Assembly: GCA_943842425.1 (NCBI GenBank)
Contig: CALTBR010000002.1
Location: 496,001-560,000 of the forward strand
Direction: 5' to 3'
Length of the DNA stretch: 64,000 bases
DNA from: UBA974 sp002292405
GTDB lineage: Bacteria; Bacteroidota; Bacteroidia; Flavobacteriales_D; Sanyastnellaceae
A model generated the notes under the pieces. It worked only from the letters and a program-made list of their open reading frames with translations. It ran no database searches and was not told where the DNA came from. Both the position numbers and the translations under genes were made by a program. The stretch's first letter is position 1; every line of letters starts with the position of its first letter. Below are positions 1-7,550 of this stretch, one piece after another.

Positions 1-2
1 TA

Positions 3-881
3 TTATTTGACATGCGGGGTGCTCTTCAAACTTAAATCTAAGCTTTTTACCGAGTGAGTCATATATCCCATACTCACAAAATCCACACCCGTTTCTCCAT
101 AATCTCTAACATTAGTAGGTGTAATTCCTCCAGATGCTTCAAGAGAAACCAGGTGGCTATATCTCTCTACTGCCTTGCTGACCTTGTTAGGACTGAAATT
201 ATCGAGTAAAATTCTCTCAATGGGTATTCCTAATTTTACTGAAGCTGAGATCGCATCCTCAATTTCCGTGAAAGATCTCGTTTCGATCACTAAGGGCAAT
301 TCTTGTAAAGCAGGAAATCTGTCTTTTAAATATTGTGCGACTTTTTCAATAGCACTTGCCATACTACCGGCATAATCCACATGATTGTCCTTTAATAGGA
401 TCATGTCATATAACCCCATTCTGTGATTTACACCTCCTCCCATCACGACAGCTTGTTTCTCAAATGCTCTCAGCCCTGGGGTAGTCTTCCTTGTATCTAA
501 AACCCTTGTAGGAGTTCCTTCTAACAACTTAACTACTTCTGATGTTCTTGTTGCTATTCCGCTCATGCGTTGCATAAAATTTAAAGCCAAACGCTCTCCT
601 GTTAAAATATCCCTTGCCAACCCATCTAACTCTATCACTACATCTCCAAACTTTACTGAACTACCGTCGTTGATTTGAGCTGTAAAATGTATTTCTGGGT
701 TTACCTGATAGAAGACTTCTCTTGCCACTTCCACTCCAGCTACTACACCACTTTCTTTAGCTAAAATGTATCCTTTTTGGGCTAAATCAGCTGGAACACT
801 TGACTCAGATGTAACATCACCTGAACCTAAATCTTCATTTAGAGCAAGAGAAATAAAATTCTTCATATCAACATTAAGCAT
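3..881 (-). CDS. nadC: Nicotinate-nucleotide pyrophosphorylase (carboxylating)
   Basis: Converts quinolinate and PRPP to nicotinate mononucleotide, CO2 and pyrophosphate in de novo NAD synthesis (cytosol). The 292-aa protein has normal family length and shows the phosphoribosyltransferase signatures RKTTPGLR (131-138), HRMGLYDMILLKDNH (153-167) and LEASGGI near the C-terminus. The ATG at 881 is favoured because a TATATTCG box lies exactly 4 nt upstream, suggesting a leaderless mRNA; an alternative start is the ATG at 866. It is divergent from rlmH with only 39 bp between the start codons. The stop is at the very edge of the window. Confidence 0.95.
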   Translation of the reverse strand: MLNVDMKNFISLALNEDLGSGDVTSESSVPADLAQKGYILAKESGVVAGVEVAREVFYQVNPEIHFTAQINDGSSVKFGDVVIELDGLARDILTGERLALNFMQRMSGIATRTSEVVKLLEGTPTRVLDTRKTTPGLRAFEKQAVVMGGGVNHRMGLYDMILLKDNHVDYAGSMASAIEKVAQYLKDRFPALQELPLVIETRSFTEIEDAISASVKLGIPIERILLDNFSPNKVSKAVERYSHLVSLEASGGITPTNVRDYGETGVDFVSMGYMTHSVKSLDLSLKSTPHVK

Positions 882-885
882 AGTG

Positions 886-893
886 CGAATATA
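886..893 (-). promoter_or_regulatory. -7 box of nadC (leaderless type)
   Basis: Reads TATATTCG on the minus strand, followed by CACT and the nadC ATG. It matches the Bacteroidota -7 consensus TAnnTTTG with one mismatch. No clear -33 TTG element is visible. Confidence 0.5.
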
Positions 894-908
894 CTACCCT
901 CAAAACCG

Positions 909-916
909 TAACTTCA
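909..916 (+). promoter_or_regulatory. -7-like box of rlmH (leaderless type)
   Basis: TAACTTCA, then CACT, then the GTG start of rlmH. Two positions differ from TAnnTTTG, but the spacing and the CACT spacer mirror those of the divergent nadC box. Confidence 0.35.
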
Positions 917-920
917 CACT

Positions 921-1397
921 GTGCAAATTTCAATAATAGCAACGGGAAAAACAAATGCGGTTTGGATTAAAACTGGAATTGAAGAGTACGCAAAACGTAT
1001 GAATCGCTATGGACGATTTGCCATTGTCGAAACGCCCAACTTGAAAAGTAAATTTGCAAAAGCCGATTCTAAACGTGTGATGAAAGAAGAGGCCATACTG
1101 CAAGCTAAAGCCCTAGAAGGAGTAGATTACCTTGTTTTATTAGATGAACACGGAAAAGAATACACATCTATAGGCCTTTCTAATCAGATACAAAAACTTC
1201 AGGTAAGAGGACTTAAACATGTTGCCTTCCTTATTGGAGGCCCTTACGGATTCGATCCATCGATTAAATCAAGAGCTAATGAACTTTGGGCTTTGGGGAC
1301 GTTGACTTTTCCGCATCAACTAATTCGGATTTTTGCCGTAGAACAAATCTACCGCGCCCACACTATTCTAAAAGGCGAGCCCTATCATCATCCATAA
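921..1397 (+). CDS. rlmH: 23S rRNA pseudouridine-1915 N3-methyltransferase
   Basis: SPOUT-class methyltransferase that N3-methylates pseudouridine 1915 of helix 69 in 23S rRNA on assembled 70S ribosomes. The 158-aa length is typical of RlmH. Family motifs visible are LLDEHGKE (73-80), IGGPYGF (105-111, part of the knotted SAM site) and the C-terminal YRAHTILKGEPYHH. The start is GTG at 921; no earlier in-frame start is possible before the box at 909. It is convergent with atpC, with a shared terminator hairpin between them. Confidence 0.95.
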   Translation: MQISIIATGKTNAVWIKTGIEEYAKRMNRYGRFAIVETPNLKSKFAKADSKRVMKEEAILQAKALEGVDYLVLLDEHGKEYTSIGLSNQIQKLQVRGLKHVAFLIGGPYGFDPSIKSRANELWALGTLTFPHQLIRIFAVEQIYRAHTILKGEPYHHP

Positions 1398-1412
1398 AAA
1401 TTCAAGCATAAA

Positions 1413-1438
1413 AAAAAGCCAACCGAAGTTGACTTTTT
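1413..1438. terminator. Bidirectional terminator between rlmH and atpC
   Basis: The arms AAAAAGCCAAC (1413-1423) and GTTGACTTTTT (1428-1438) pair with one C-A mismatch around a CGAA tetraloop. A-rich and T-rich ends supply a T tract on both strands, which suits two convergent genes. Confidence 0.75.
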
Positions 1439-1483
1439 AAATGGTCTTTTCACGAAGATATTCCCCGAGCTGTTCTTGAACTC

Positions 1484-1717
1484 TTACTGAGCTAATATCG
1501 TAACATGGTTATTGAGAACTTCTACTGTTCCACCATTTACGTCAAAGGTCATTTCTTCGTCATCAGTTTTTAAAGTAATCTCACCTTTTCGCAAAGTCGT
1601 TACTAAAGGCGCGTGATGACTCAAAATTCCCAGACTTCCATCTGAACCAGGAAGACCTATATATGTAGCTTCTCCTTCGTAAAGTTGTTTGTCAGGTGTA
1701 AGAATGTTTACTGTCAT
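1484..1717 (-). CDS. atpC: F1Fo ATP synthase epsilon subunit, short form
   Basis: The 77-aa protein is the N-terminal beta-sandwich of the F1 epsilon subunit (residues about 1-75, with IGLPGSDGSLGILSHHAPLVT). The C-terminal helical hairpin that inhibits ATP hydrolysis in longer homologues is absent. Short epsilon subunits are common in Bacteroidota, so this is not obviously a truncation. The start codon overlaps the atpD stop by 4 bp, indicating translational coupling. The other ATP synthase genes are not in this window. Confidence 0.92.
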   Translation of the reverse strand: MTVNILTPDKQLYEGEATYIGLPGSDGSLGILSHHAPLVTTLRKGEITLKTDDEEMTFDVNGGTVEVLNNHVTILAQ

Positions 1718-3222
1718 ACTGCTTTTGCTTCTGCGAGCATTTTCTCTCCGTCAGCTATAACCTCTTCGATAGTTCCCTTAAGGTTAAATGCTGCCTCTGG
1801 ATACTTATCTAATTCACCACTAAGAATCATATTGAACCCTTTGATTGTGTCTTCTATAGGTACGAGAACACCCTCGATTCCGGTAAACTGAGTCGCTACG
1901 TGGAAAGGTTGAGATAAGAAACGACTAATACGACGTGCTCTATTTACAGCTTGCTTGTCTTCTTCTGATAGCTCATCCATTCCAAGAATAGCAATGATAT
2001 CTTGAAGCTCTTTGTAGCGCTGTAGGATTTCTTTCACATCCTCAGCACATTTGTAATGCTCCTCTCCTATAATTTCAGGATTCAAAATCCTAGATGTAGA
2101 GTCAAGTGGATCTACCGCTGGGTAAATTCCGAGACTCGCAATCTTACGAGAAAGTACCGTCGTAGCATCAAGGTGAGCAAAAGTAGTCGCGGGCGCTGGG
2201 TCAGTAAGGTCATCTGCAGGTACATAAACGGCCTGCACAGACGTAATAGAACCACGCTTTGTAGATGTGATACGCTCTTGCATAACCCCCATCTCAGTAG
2301 CAAGTGTTGGTTGGTAACCTACAGCTGAAGGCATACGTCCAAGAAGAGCTGATACCTCAGATCCAGCCTGAGTGAAACGGAAGATGTTATCGATAAAGAA
2401 TAGGATATCACGTCCTCCAGTCTCCTCATCTCCATCACGGAAATACTCAGCAACAGTTAGTCCTGAAAGAGCCACACGAGCACGAGCTCCAGGAGGCTCA
2501 TTCATTTGGCCAAACACAAGAGTAGCCTGTGAATTAACCAACTCTGACTTATCAACCTTGCTAAGATCCCATCCTCCAGCTTCCATGCTTTCAACGAAAG
2601 CATCACCATACTTGATAACTCCAGATTCAATCATCTCACGAAGAAGATCGTTGCCCTCACGAGTACGTTCACCTACTCCAGCAAATACTGATATACCCTC
2701 GTATCCTTTAGCAATGTTATTAATGAGCTCCATGATAAGTACAGTCTTACCTACTCCAGCTCCACCAAATAGTCCGATTTTACCACCTTTTGAATATGGC
2801 TCAATCAAATCGATAACTTTAATTCCTGTAAAAAGCACTTCAGATGATGTCGAAAGATCTTCGAATCTAGGTGCTGATTGATGAATGTTACGACCATTTT
2901 CTTTGCTCACATCACCAATTCCATCGATCGCATCACCCACAACGTTAAAGAGTCGGCCTTTAATTTCGTCACCTGTTGGCATTTGAATGCCTGTTCCAGT
3001 AGCGGACACATTCATTCCGCGACTTAATCCTTCAGTCGCATCCATAGAAATAGCACGAACAGTATGTTCACCAACGTGTTTCTGTGTTTCTAAAATGATT
3101 TTTGAATCCCCTGCATCAATTACTAGGGCATCTAAAATGTCCGGTAATTCAACTCCTTCTGGAAAACGAACATCTACTACAGGACCAATAACCTGTGATA
3201 CAACCCCTTGTTTTGTTGACAT
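1714..3222 (-). CDS. atpD: F1Fo ATP synthase beta subunit
   Basis: Catalytic subunit of the F1 sector, which makes ATP from ADP and phosphate using the proton (or sodium) gradient. The 502-aa protein is of usual length. It carries the N-terminal beta-barrel, the P-loop GGAGVGKT (153-160), the GERTREG segment that supplies catalytic residues, and the ALLGRMPSAVGYQPTLATEMG signature. It forms a two-gene unit with atpC, separated from the rest of the atp genes as is usual in this phylum. A perfect TACTTTTG promoter box sits 32 nt upstream. Confidence 0.98.
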   Translation of the reverse strand: MSTKQGVVSQVIGPVVDVRFPEGVELPDILDALVIDAGDSKIILETQKHVGEHTVRAISMDATEGLSRGMNVSATGTGIQMPTGDEIKGRLFNVVGDAIDGIGDVSKENGRNIHQSAPRFEDLSTSSEVLFTGIKVIDLIEPYSKGGKIGLFGGAGVGKTVLIMELINNIAKGYEGISVFAGVGERTREGNDLLREMIESGVIKYGDAFVESMEAGGWDLSKVDKSELVNSQATLVFGQMNEPPGARARVALSGLTVAEYFRDGDEETGGRDILFFIDNIFRFTQAGSEVSALLGRMPSAVGYQPTLATEMGVMQERITSTKRGSITSVQAVYVPADDLTDPAPATTFAHLDATTVLSRKIASLGIYPAVDPLDSTSRILNPEIIGEEHYKCAEDVKEILQRYKELQDIIAILGMDELSEEDKQAVNRARRISRFLSQPFHVATQFTGIEGVLVPIEDTIKGFNMILSGELDKYPEAAFNLKGTIEEVIADGEKMLAEAKAV

Positions 3223-3254
3223 GTTAATCGCGTTTAAGCTTGTATAATCGAGTG

Positions 3255-3262
3255 CAAAAGTA
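3255..3262 (-). promoter_or_regulatory. -7 promoter box of atpDC
   Basis: TACTTTTG on the minus strand, a perfect TAnnTTTG. The implied transcript start is about 26 nt before the atpD ATG, so this unit has a short leader, unlike the leaderless units elsewhere in the window. Confidence 0.65.
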
Positions 3263-3311
3263 CAACACCATTTATGAAATTAACACTCTATTTGACCATA
3301 ACTTAACACTC

Positions 3312-4271
3312 TTGAAAGTTCACCTAAAAATAGAGAGTTTTTACTCGAAAAAACCAGTCGTTTTAACCATCGGCACTTTCGATGGTGTTCATGCTGGACA
3401 CCGTGCCGTAATTGATGTCCTTAAAGCTAAAGCCAATAAAATAAATGGCGAAACAGCTCTGCTAACTTTTTCACCTCATCCAAGAGTTGTACTTCATCCT
3501 GATAACCACAATTTAAGATTGCTCAACACAAGGAAAGAAAAAGAAGCTCTTCTTGAAAATGCTGGACTCGATCATTTAATTGTAGTGCACTTCGATATTG
3601 CATTATCTCGTCTGACTCCATTAGATTATGTTCGTAAATTATTAGCTGAAGGGATTAAACCCACTGAGATCGTCATCGGAGATGATCACAGGTTTGGTAG
3701 AAATCGAGAAGGTTCGTTCAATAGCCTGAAAGAAATGGGGCTGATGTTTCATTTCAATGTCACAGCTTTAAACGCTGAAAGAATTCGTGAAATTCGAGTT
3801 AGTAGCACCAAAGCAAGAGAGGCAGTTATCAAAGGACAGATCGAACATGCAAATGATCTGTTATCTCACCCTTTCCCATTATCTGGCACTGTAGTAGAAG
3901 GTGATAAATTAGGCCAAACAATAGACTTCCCCACTGCGAACCTTAAGCTTTCTGACCCACTTAAAATCGTCCCAATGGATGGTGTATATGTTGTTTGGGC
4001 TAGAATAAATGAAGGTAAATGGATGAAGGGAATGATGAATATCGGGTGCAGACCATCTGTTATAAAAACCGCCGCTGGAGAAACGACCATTGAAGTTCAC
4101 TTCATCGGATACGCAGGCAATTGCTACGGACAGGTTGTTGAAGTTCGTTTCGTCAAAAGACTGAGAGACGAAATGAACTTCAACGGACTGACCGAATTGA
4201 AAGCAGCACTTCGCAGAGATCGAGATGAAACCTTAGAAATATTACAATTTGAAGCTCCACCTGTATTATGA
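3312..4271 (+). CDS. ribF: Bifunctional riboflavin kinase / FAD synthetase
   Basis: Makes FMN from riboflavin and ATP, then FAD from FMN and ATP. The N-terminal nucleotidyltransferase domain shows GTFDGVHAGH (residues 21-30) and the C-terminal riboflavin kinase domain starts near residue 190 with GDKLGQTIDFPTANL. I chose the TTG at 3312, giving the family-like start MKVHLKIESF and 319 aa. The frame is open upstream to a TTG at 3240, but that stretch does not resemble the family. The sequence TAACTTAA lies 5 nt before this TTG, an imperfect version of the leaderless box. The stop overlaps the next gene by 4 bp. Confidence 0.93.
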   Translation: MKVHLKIESFYSKKPVVLTIGTFDGVHAGHRAVIDVLKAKANKINGETALLTFSPHPRVVLHPDNHNLRLLNTRKEKEALLENAGLDHLIVVHFDIALSRLTPLDYVRKLLAEGIKPTEIVIGDDHRFGRNREGSFNSLKEMGLMFHFNVTALNAERIREIRVSSTKAREAVIKGQIEHANDLLSHPFPLSGTVVEGDKLGQTIDFPTANLKLSDPLKIVPMDGVYVVWARINEGKWMKGMMNIGCRPSVIKTAAGETTIEVHFIGYAGNCYGQVVEVRFVKRLRDEMNFNGLTELKAALRRDRDETLEILQFEAPPVL

Positions 4272-4867
4272 TTTACGATAGATTACTCGGAATACTATTT
4301 GTAATAATGTTGAATTTCATTTCCCCATACACTAAAGCTCAAACAGAATTCAAATCTATAGAGTCAGCTCTCGAAGCTCATCATGCTGGTGAAATAGTTA
4401 AGGTTTTAAATCTAAAAAAGCAGAAACTTAAAATGATCCCGGAAGGCATTCAAGGTTTCACAGAGTTAATCGAACTTAGACTCGATAAAAACCAAATTGA
4501 AATTCTACCTGATTGGTTGAGTGAATTGAATCATCTTGAAATCCTTTCAGCTGAAAGAAATCAACTAACAGAATTCCCAAGTGTCATTCTAGATTTGGAA
4601 AATTTGAAGGAATTATATCTTGGGGACAACTTCATTACTGCAATACCCATAGATATTGATCTGTTAAAAAATTTAGAGTGGCTCGGGCTTTGGTCGAACT
4701 TGCTGCGGAGGTTCCCTAGTTCTCTCAGTGATATGCCTAAGCTTACAACATTGGATATTCTCTATAACGATATGACTTTTTCAGAACAAACCTGGCTGCT
4801 CGAACTTCTACCTCACATCAATGTTGAGATGTCCGAACCATGTCATTGCACTTTCGATGATGAATAA
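4268..4867 (+). CDS. Secreted leucine-rich-repeat protein
   Basis: The 199-aa protein has a signal peptide (about residues 1-24, ending near KAQ) followed by about five leucine-rich repeats with a 23-residue period (residues about 45-185), of the LxxLxLxxNxLxxIP bacterial type. It ends with a CHC motif in an acidic tail. LRR proteins generally bind other proteins; no partner can be named. It overlaps ribF by 4 bp upstream and the kinase gene by about 11 bp downstream, so it is embedded in a cofactor operon, which is an unusual setting for an exported LRR protein. Confidence 0.8.
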   Translation: MIYDRLLGILFVIMLNFISPYTKAQTEFKSIESALEAHHAGEIVKVLNLKKQKLKMIPEGIQGFTELIELRLDKNQIEILPDWLSELNHLEILSAERNQLTEFPSVILDLENLKELYLGDNFITAIPIDIDLLKNLEWLGLWSNLLRRFPSSLSDMPKLTTLDILYNDMTFSEQTWLLELLPHINVEMSEPCHCTFDDE

Positions 4868-5390
4868 TAACAAGTTCAGAATAGTCATTACTGGAGTAGA
4901 AAATTCAGGGAAGTCAACCTTAATTAAACCACTTGCAGAAAAATTTAATTGGCCCTTTATCCTTGAGTTGTGTCGGGAAAATGAAGCTGTGCTGAATGGC
5001 ACTGAAACGTTTGAAACATTAAAAGAGCTTCATCAATTAGAGGAAAATAAATTTGAGGAAATTGTAAATTCTACATCTGCAAACGGTGTCTTCTGTGATA
5101 CTGCTGGACTCGTTCTCGACCTGTGGGCTGAGTCAGTTTTTGGGAAACGTGTCACTACTAAATCTTCTTCAAGAAAAATCGATCTATACTTACTGTGTGA
5201 AACCATTGAAAAATGGGAGGACGACCCTATAAGACTTATCCCAAACCATCAAGAACGAGTTGAAAAAAACAATGAATTTAGAGCTCGGTTAGAATTTGAA
5301 AAAGTGCCTTATATCAATATTCCTGTGATGCCTTTAGAAGAAAGGGTTGAATTCGCCGAACGAAAAATCAAGGAGATCCTAGATGTTTAA
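4857..5390 (+). CDS. NadR-like AAA ATPase, probable nicotinamide riboside kinase
   Basis: A 177-aa P-loop protein with Walker A GVENSGKS (residues 13-20) and a later CDTAGLVLDLWAE segment, matching the kinase domain of NadR (AAA_28 / ribosylnicotinamide kinase). The N-terminal nucleotidyltransferase domain of NadR is absent. Kinases of this type phosphorylate nicotinamide riboside to NMN. The next gene encodes a PnuC-family riboside transporter, which supports that role (inference). The start is at the ATG ATG pair inside the LRR stop region; the longer frame from 4821 would only add LRR-overlapping residues. Confidence 0.8.
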   Translation: MMNNNKFRIVITGVENSGKSTLIKPLAEKFNWPFILELCRENEAVLNGTETFETLKELHQLEENKFEEIVNSTSANGVFCDTAGLVLDLWAESVFGKRVTTKSSSRKIDLYLLCETIEKWEDDPIRLIPNHQERVEKNNEFRARLEFEKVPYINIPVMPLEERVEFAERKIKEILDV

Positions 5391-5925
5391 AAACAAAGCA
5401 CGGTTAATTGAGGTCGCCGCTGTAACTTTTTCTGTGGCCTACACTTGGATGTATTTAAAGGGTTATCTCCCATGGGCGTTTATCCCAGCTGCTCTGGGAG
5501 CTGGATTATTTGCTTACATCTGTTGGAATAAGAAAATATATGCCGAAAGCGCTCTCCAAGCTTTCTATATAGGACTGGCGGGGTTAGGCATCATAGGTTA
5601 TGGCAATGATTTTCAGATTTCAGGATTGTTTCATCTCATTTTACTATCGGGTGCTGCTATAGGAACTGTGGTGCTTGGCGTCATACTTAAAAAAACTACA
5701 GATGCAATGTTGCCATTCTTAGATGCCTTTACTACGGTATTCAGTTTAGCTGCAACGTGGCTTATGATAAACATGATTCACGAGAATTGGTTGTACTGGA
5801 TTGTGATTGATACCGTATCTATATATCTATACGCAAAAAGAGGACTCAAGCTTAGCTCGGTCCTCTTCTTACTATATCTTTTATTAGCTCTGGATGGCTA
5901 TTTCGAAGCGATTTCTATTTTCTAA
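5383..5925 (+). CDS. pnuC: PnuC-family nicotinamide riboside transporter
   Basis: The 180-aa inner-membrane protein has about seven hydrophobic segments. The PnuC signature is clear in the C-terminal half: ATWLMINMIHENWLYWIVID (residues 124-143), with the Trp and Asn residues that line the substrate site in PnuC. Such proteins take up nicotinamide riboside by facilitated diffusion, trapped by phosphorylation inside the cell. It overlaps the kinase gene by 8 bp, a classic transporter-kinase pair. I infer nicotinamide riboside as substrate; a related vitamin riboside cannot be excluded. Confidence 0.82.
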   Translation: MFKNKARLIEVAAVTFSVAYTWMYLKGYLPWAFIPAALGAGLFAYICWNKKIYAESALQAFYIGLAGLGIIGYGNDFQISGLFHLILLSGAAIGTVVLGVILKKTTDAMLPFLDAFTTVFSLAATWLMINMIHENWLYWIVIDTVSIYLYAKRGLKLSSVLFLLYLLLALDGYFEAISIF

Positions 5926-5948
5926 TATTTCCTCCTTTTAAATAATAA

Positions 5949-6650
5949 CTATCGAATAATAAACTTCACTGGTATCGTGTATTGAACGCTTACGCTTTTT
6001 CCTCGCTGTTGACCGGGATCAAAGCGTGGAAGTGTTTCCACGACTCTCTTCGCTTCTTTATCTAAACGTGGATCAACTTCACGTAATACTTTCACGTCCT
6101 TCACATACCCGTCTCTTCCAACAACAAAGTAGACAAATACTGTCCCTTGAATACCAGCATCCTTAGCGATATGAGGGTACTTCGTGTTTTTCGAAACATA
6201 CCTAATAATCTCCATTTGAGTACACTGATGACGTTCATCGCCTCGCATGTTTTTACAAGCAGGTAGTGCAGGCATATTCTCAACGATCATAAATGGAGTG
6301 TCATCATCAACATCATCATCATCATCTATGATTTCAATATCTGTATCATCGTCCAGCTCGATATCTTCAATCTCTAATTCAATTTCGATCTCCTCTTCGT
6401 CATCGACAATCTCAATCACAGTTGTTTGCTGTGGTGGTGGTGGTGGTGGTGGTGGTGTCACCACGTTAACAGGAATCTCTTCATCTTCTAAAAGGTCAGC
6501 TTCAAAATTAATAGCTTGTCTTACTAAAACCTCATAGTTCGTCCATGAGATGGCAATTAAGATAAATGCCAGAGAAGCAATAAATCCAAGTGCACGCCAA
6601 GTTGAACGCTTATTTTCTAGGTCTGCTTTAGGTGTCTTCCTGCTAATCAT
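5949..6650 (-). CDS. tonB: Energy transducer TonB
   Basis: Transmits proton-motive force from ExbBD to outer-membrane receptors. The 233-aa protein has one N-terminal membrane anchor (residues 20-37), eight consecutive prolines (66-73), a strongly acidic stretch of Asp, Glu and Ile (83-117) and a C-terminal TonB domain (about 150-233, ending VQYTIPVKFIIR). Two cysteines (132, 143) lie just before the domain and could form a periplasmic disulfide. The acidic linker replaces the Pro/Lys linker of proteobacterial TonB. The start overlaps the upstream vanZ-like stop by 4 bp. Two TonB-dependent receptors in the window are possible clients. Confidence 0.9.
   Translation of the reverse strand: MISRKTPKADLENKRSTWRALGFIASLAFILIAISWTNYEVLVRQAINFEADLLEDEEIPVNVVTPPPPPPPPQQTTVIEIVDDEEEIEIELEIEDIELDDDTDIEIIDDDDDVDDDTPFMIVENMPALPACKNMRGDERHQCTQMEIIRYVSKNTKYPHIAKDAGIQGTVFVYFVVGRDGYVKDVKVLREVDPRLDKEAKRVVETLPRFDPGQQRGKSVSVQYTIPVKFIIR
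6431..6457. repeat. GTG/GGT trinucleotide microsatellite in tonB
   Basis: Nine GTG units in a row (CAC/ACC on the coding strand) encode much of the polyproline run of TonB. An (ATC)n-rich stretch follows at about 6299-6335, encoding the Asp run. Slippage in whole units would change linker length without breaking the frame. Confidence 0.8.
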
Positions 6651-7090
6651 GATTGTGATATTCTACGGTTCGAAATTACGGAATCAGAGGGGATTACTCC
6701 AGGGAAAACTCCATACACTACTCGAAAAATTACAAATCCCAATAATACTCCTGCGCAATCTGCAACTATATCAAGCAGTTCAGCCGATCTTCCCATTCTT
6801 AATTCTTGTTGCATAAACTCAAGTATTGTGCCGAAAATAGTACACACAACTAGTATTAAAGTCATTAATCGATAGTTTGTATCTATCAAGACACGAAGTT
6901 TAGAAAGGGTTATTGAAGTTGAAAGAGCTAAAATGGCAAAAGAAAGAATATGAACAAGCTTGTCAATTTTGTATGTCTCCCACCAAGAAGATCCCCCAAC
7001 ATCATTCCCAGGCAAGAGCAATAAACAAGTTAGACTTATTAAAATAAAAAGTAAAGGTGTAATCATTCTTAATATTCCACTGTTGTTCAC
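6647..7090 (-). CDS. VanZ-family membrane protein
   Basis: A 147-aa inner-membrane protein with about four hydrophobic segments and the VanZ-like pattern DKLVHILSFAILALSTSI followed by a C-terminal GRSAELLDIVADCAGVLLGF block. VanZ-like proteins are widespread; the VanZ of glycopeptide resistance gives low-level teicoplanin resistance, but the general role is unknown. The start is GTG at 7090. A VanZ gene next to gcvH and sprA is a conserved arrangement in Flavobacteriia (from memory). Confidence 0.8.
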   Translation of the reverse strand: MNNSGILRMITPLLFILISLTCLLLLPGNDVGGSSWWETYKIDKLVHILSFAILALSTSITLSKLRVLIDTNYRLMTLILVVCTIFGTILEFMQQELRMGRSAELLDIVADCAGVLLGFVIFRVVYGVFPGVIPSDSVISNRRISQS

Positions 7091-7143
7091 TTTGCGTTTT
7101 CTTTTTGGCTTCTTGTTATTGGCGAATCTGGCTCAATAGAAAA

Positions 7144-7524
7144 TTACTTTCCTATTGCGTTTTTATAAGCTTCAGCATCCATGAGAGATTCTAAATCTGA
7201 AACATTTGACATCTTGAGCTTAATAACCCAACCATCTCCGAAAGGATCTGAATTGATCAGTGCAGGATCGTCATTCAGAGCTTCATTAAATTCAATCACT
7301 TTGCCCGCCAAAGGCAGAAACAAGTCACTCACTGTTTTCACGGCTTCGATTGTGCCAAACACCTCTTCAGCTTCCAACTCCTCCCCTTCAGTTTCTACCT
7401 CAACAAATACAATATCCCCGAGTTCTCCTTGTGCAAAATCTGTAATACCTACTGTGGCGATGTCACCATCTATCTTCACCCATTCGTGATCGGCTGTATA
7501 CCGTAAATCTGAAGGAACATTCAT
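7144..7524 (-). CDS. gcvH: Glycine cleavage system H protein
   Basis: Lipoyl carrier that shuttles the aminomethyl group of glycine between the P, T and L proteins. The 126-aa protein has normal length and the lipoylation motif TIEAVKTVSDL, with Lys63 as the expected lipoyl-lysine. No other gcv gene is nearby. It follows sprA by 26 bp, where a TACTTTTG box suggests it also has its own promoter. Confidence 0.96.
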   Translation of the reverse strand: MNVPSDLRYTADHEWVKIDGDIATVGITDFAQGELGDIVFVEVETEGEELEAEEVFGTIEAVKTVSDLFLPLAGKVIEFNEALNDDPALINSDPFGDGWVIKLKMSNVSDLESLMDAEAYKNAIGK

Positions 7525-7540
7525 TGTAATAAATTTTGCA

Positions 7541-7548
7541 CAAAAGTA
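7541..7548 (-). promoter_or_regulatory. Candidate -7 box of gcvH
   Basis: Perfect TACTTTTG on the minus strand in the 26-bp gap between the sprA stop and the gcvH ATG, 16 nt before the ATG. The implied leader is about 12 nt. Confidence 0.45.
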
Positions 7549-7550
7549 TG

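Noticed and set aside
1439..1483. Frame after the atpC stop reading SVRVQEQLGEYLREKTI
   Set aside because: It looks protein-like and could suggest a frameshifted atpC tail, but 77 aa is normal for short Bacteroidota epsilon subunits and the stretch does not match the epsilon C-terminal helices.
2372..2881. 169-aa frame antisense to atpD
   Set aside because: It lies fully inside atpD, has no family features, and follows from the codon bias of the real gene.
5838..5867. Inverted repeat AAGAGGAC/GTCCTCTT inside pnuC
   Set aside because: 14-nt loop, inside coding sequence and no T tract; probably chance.
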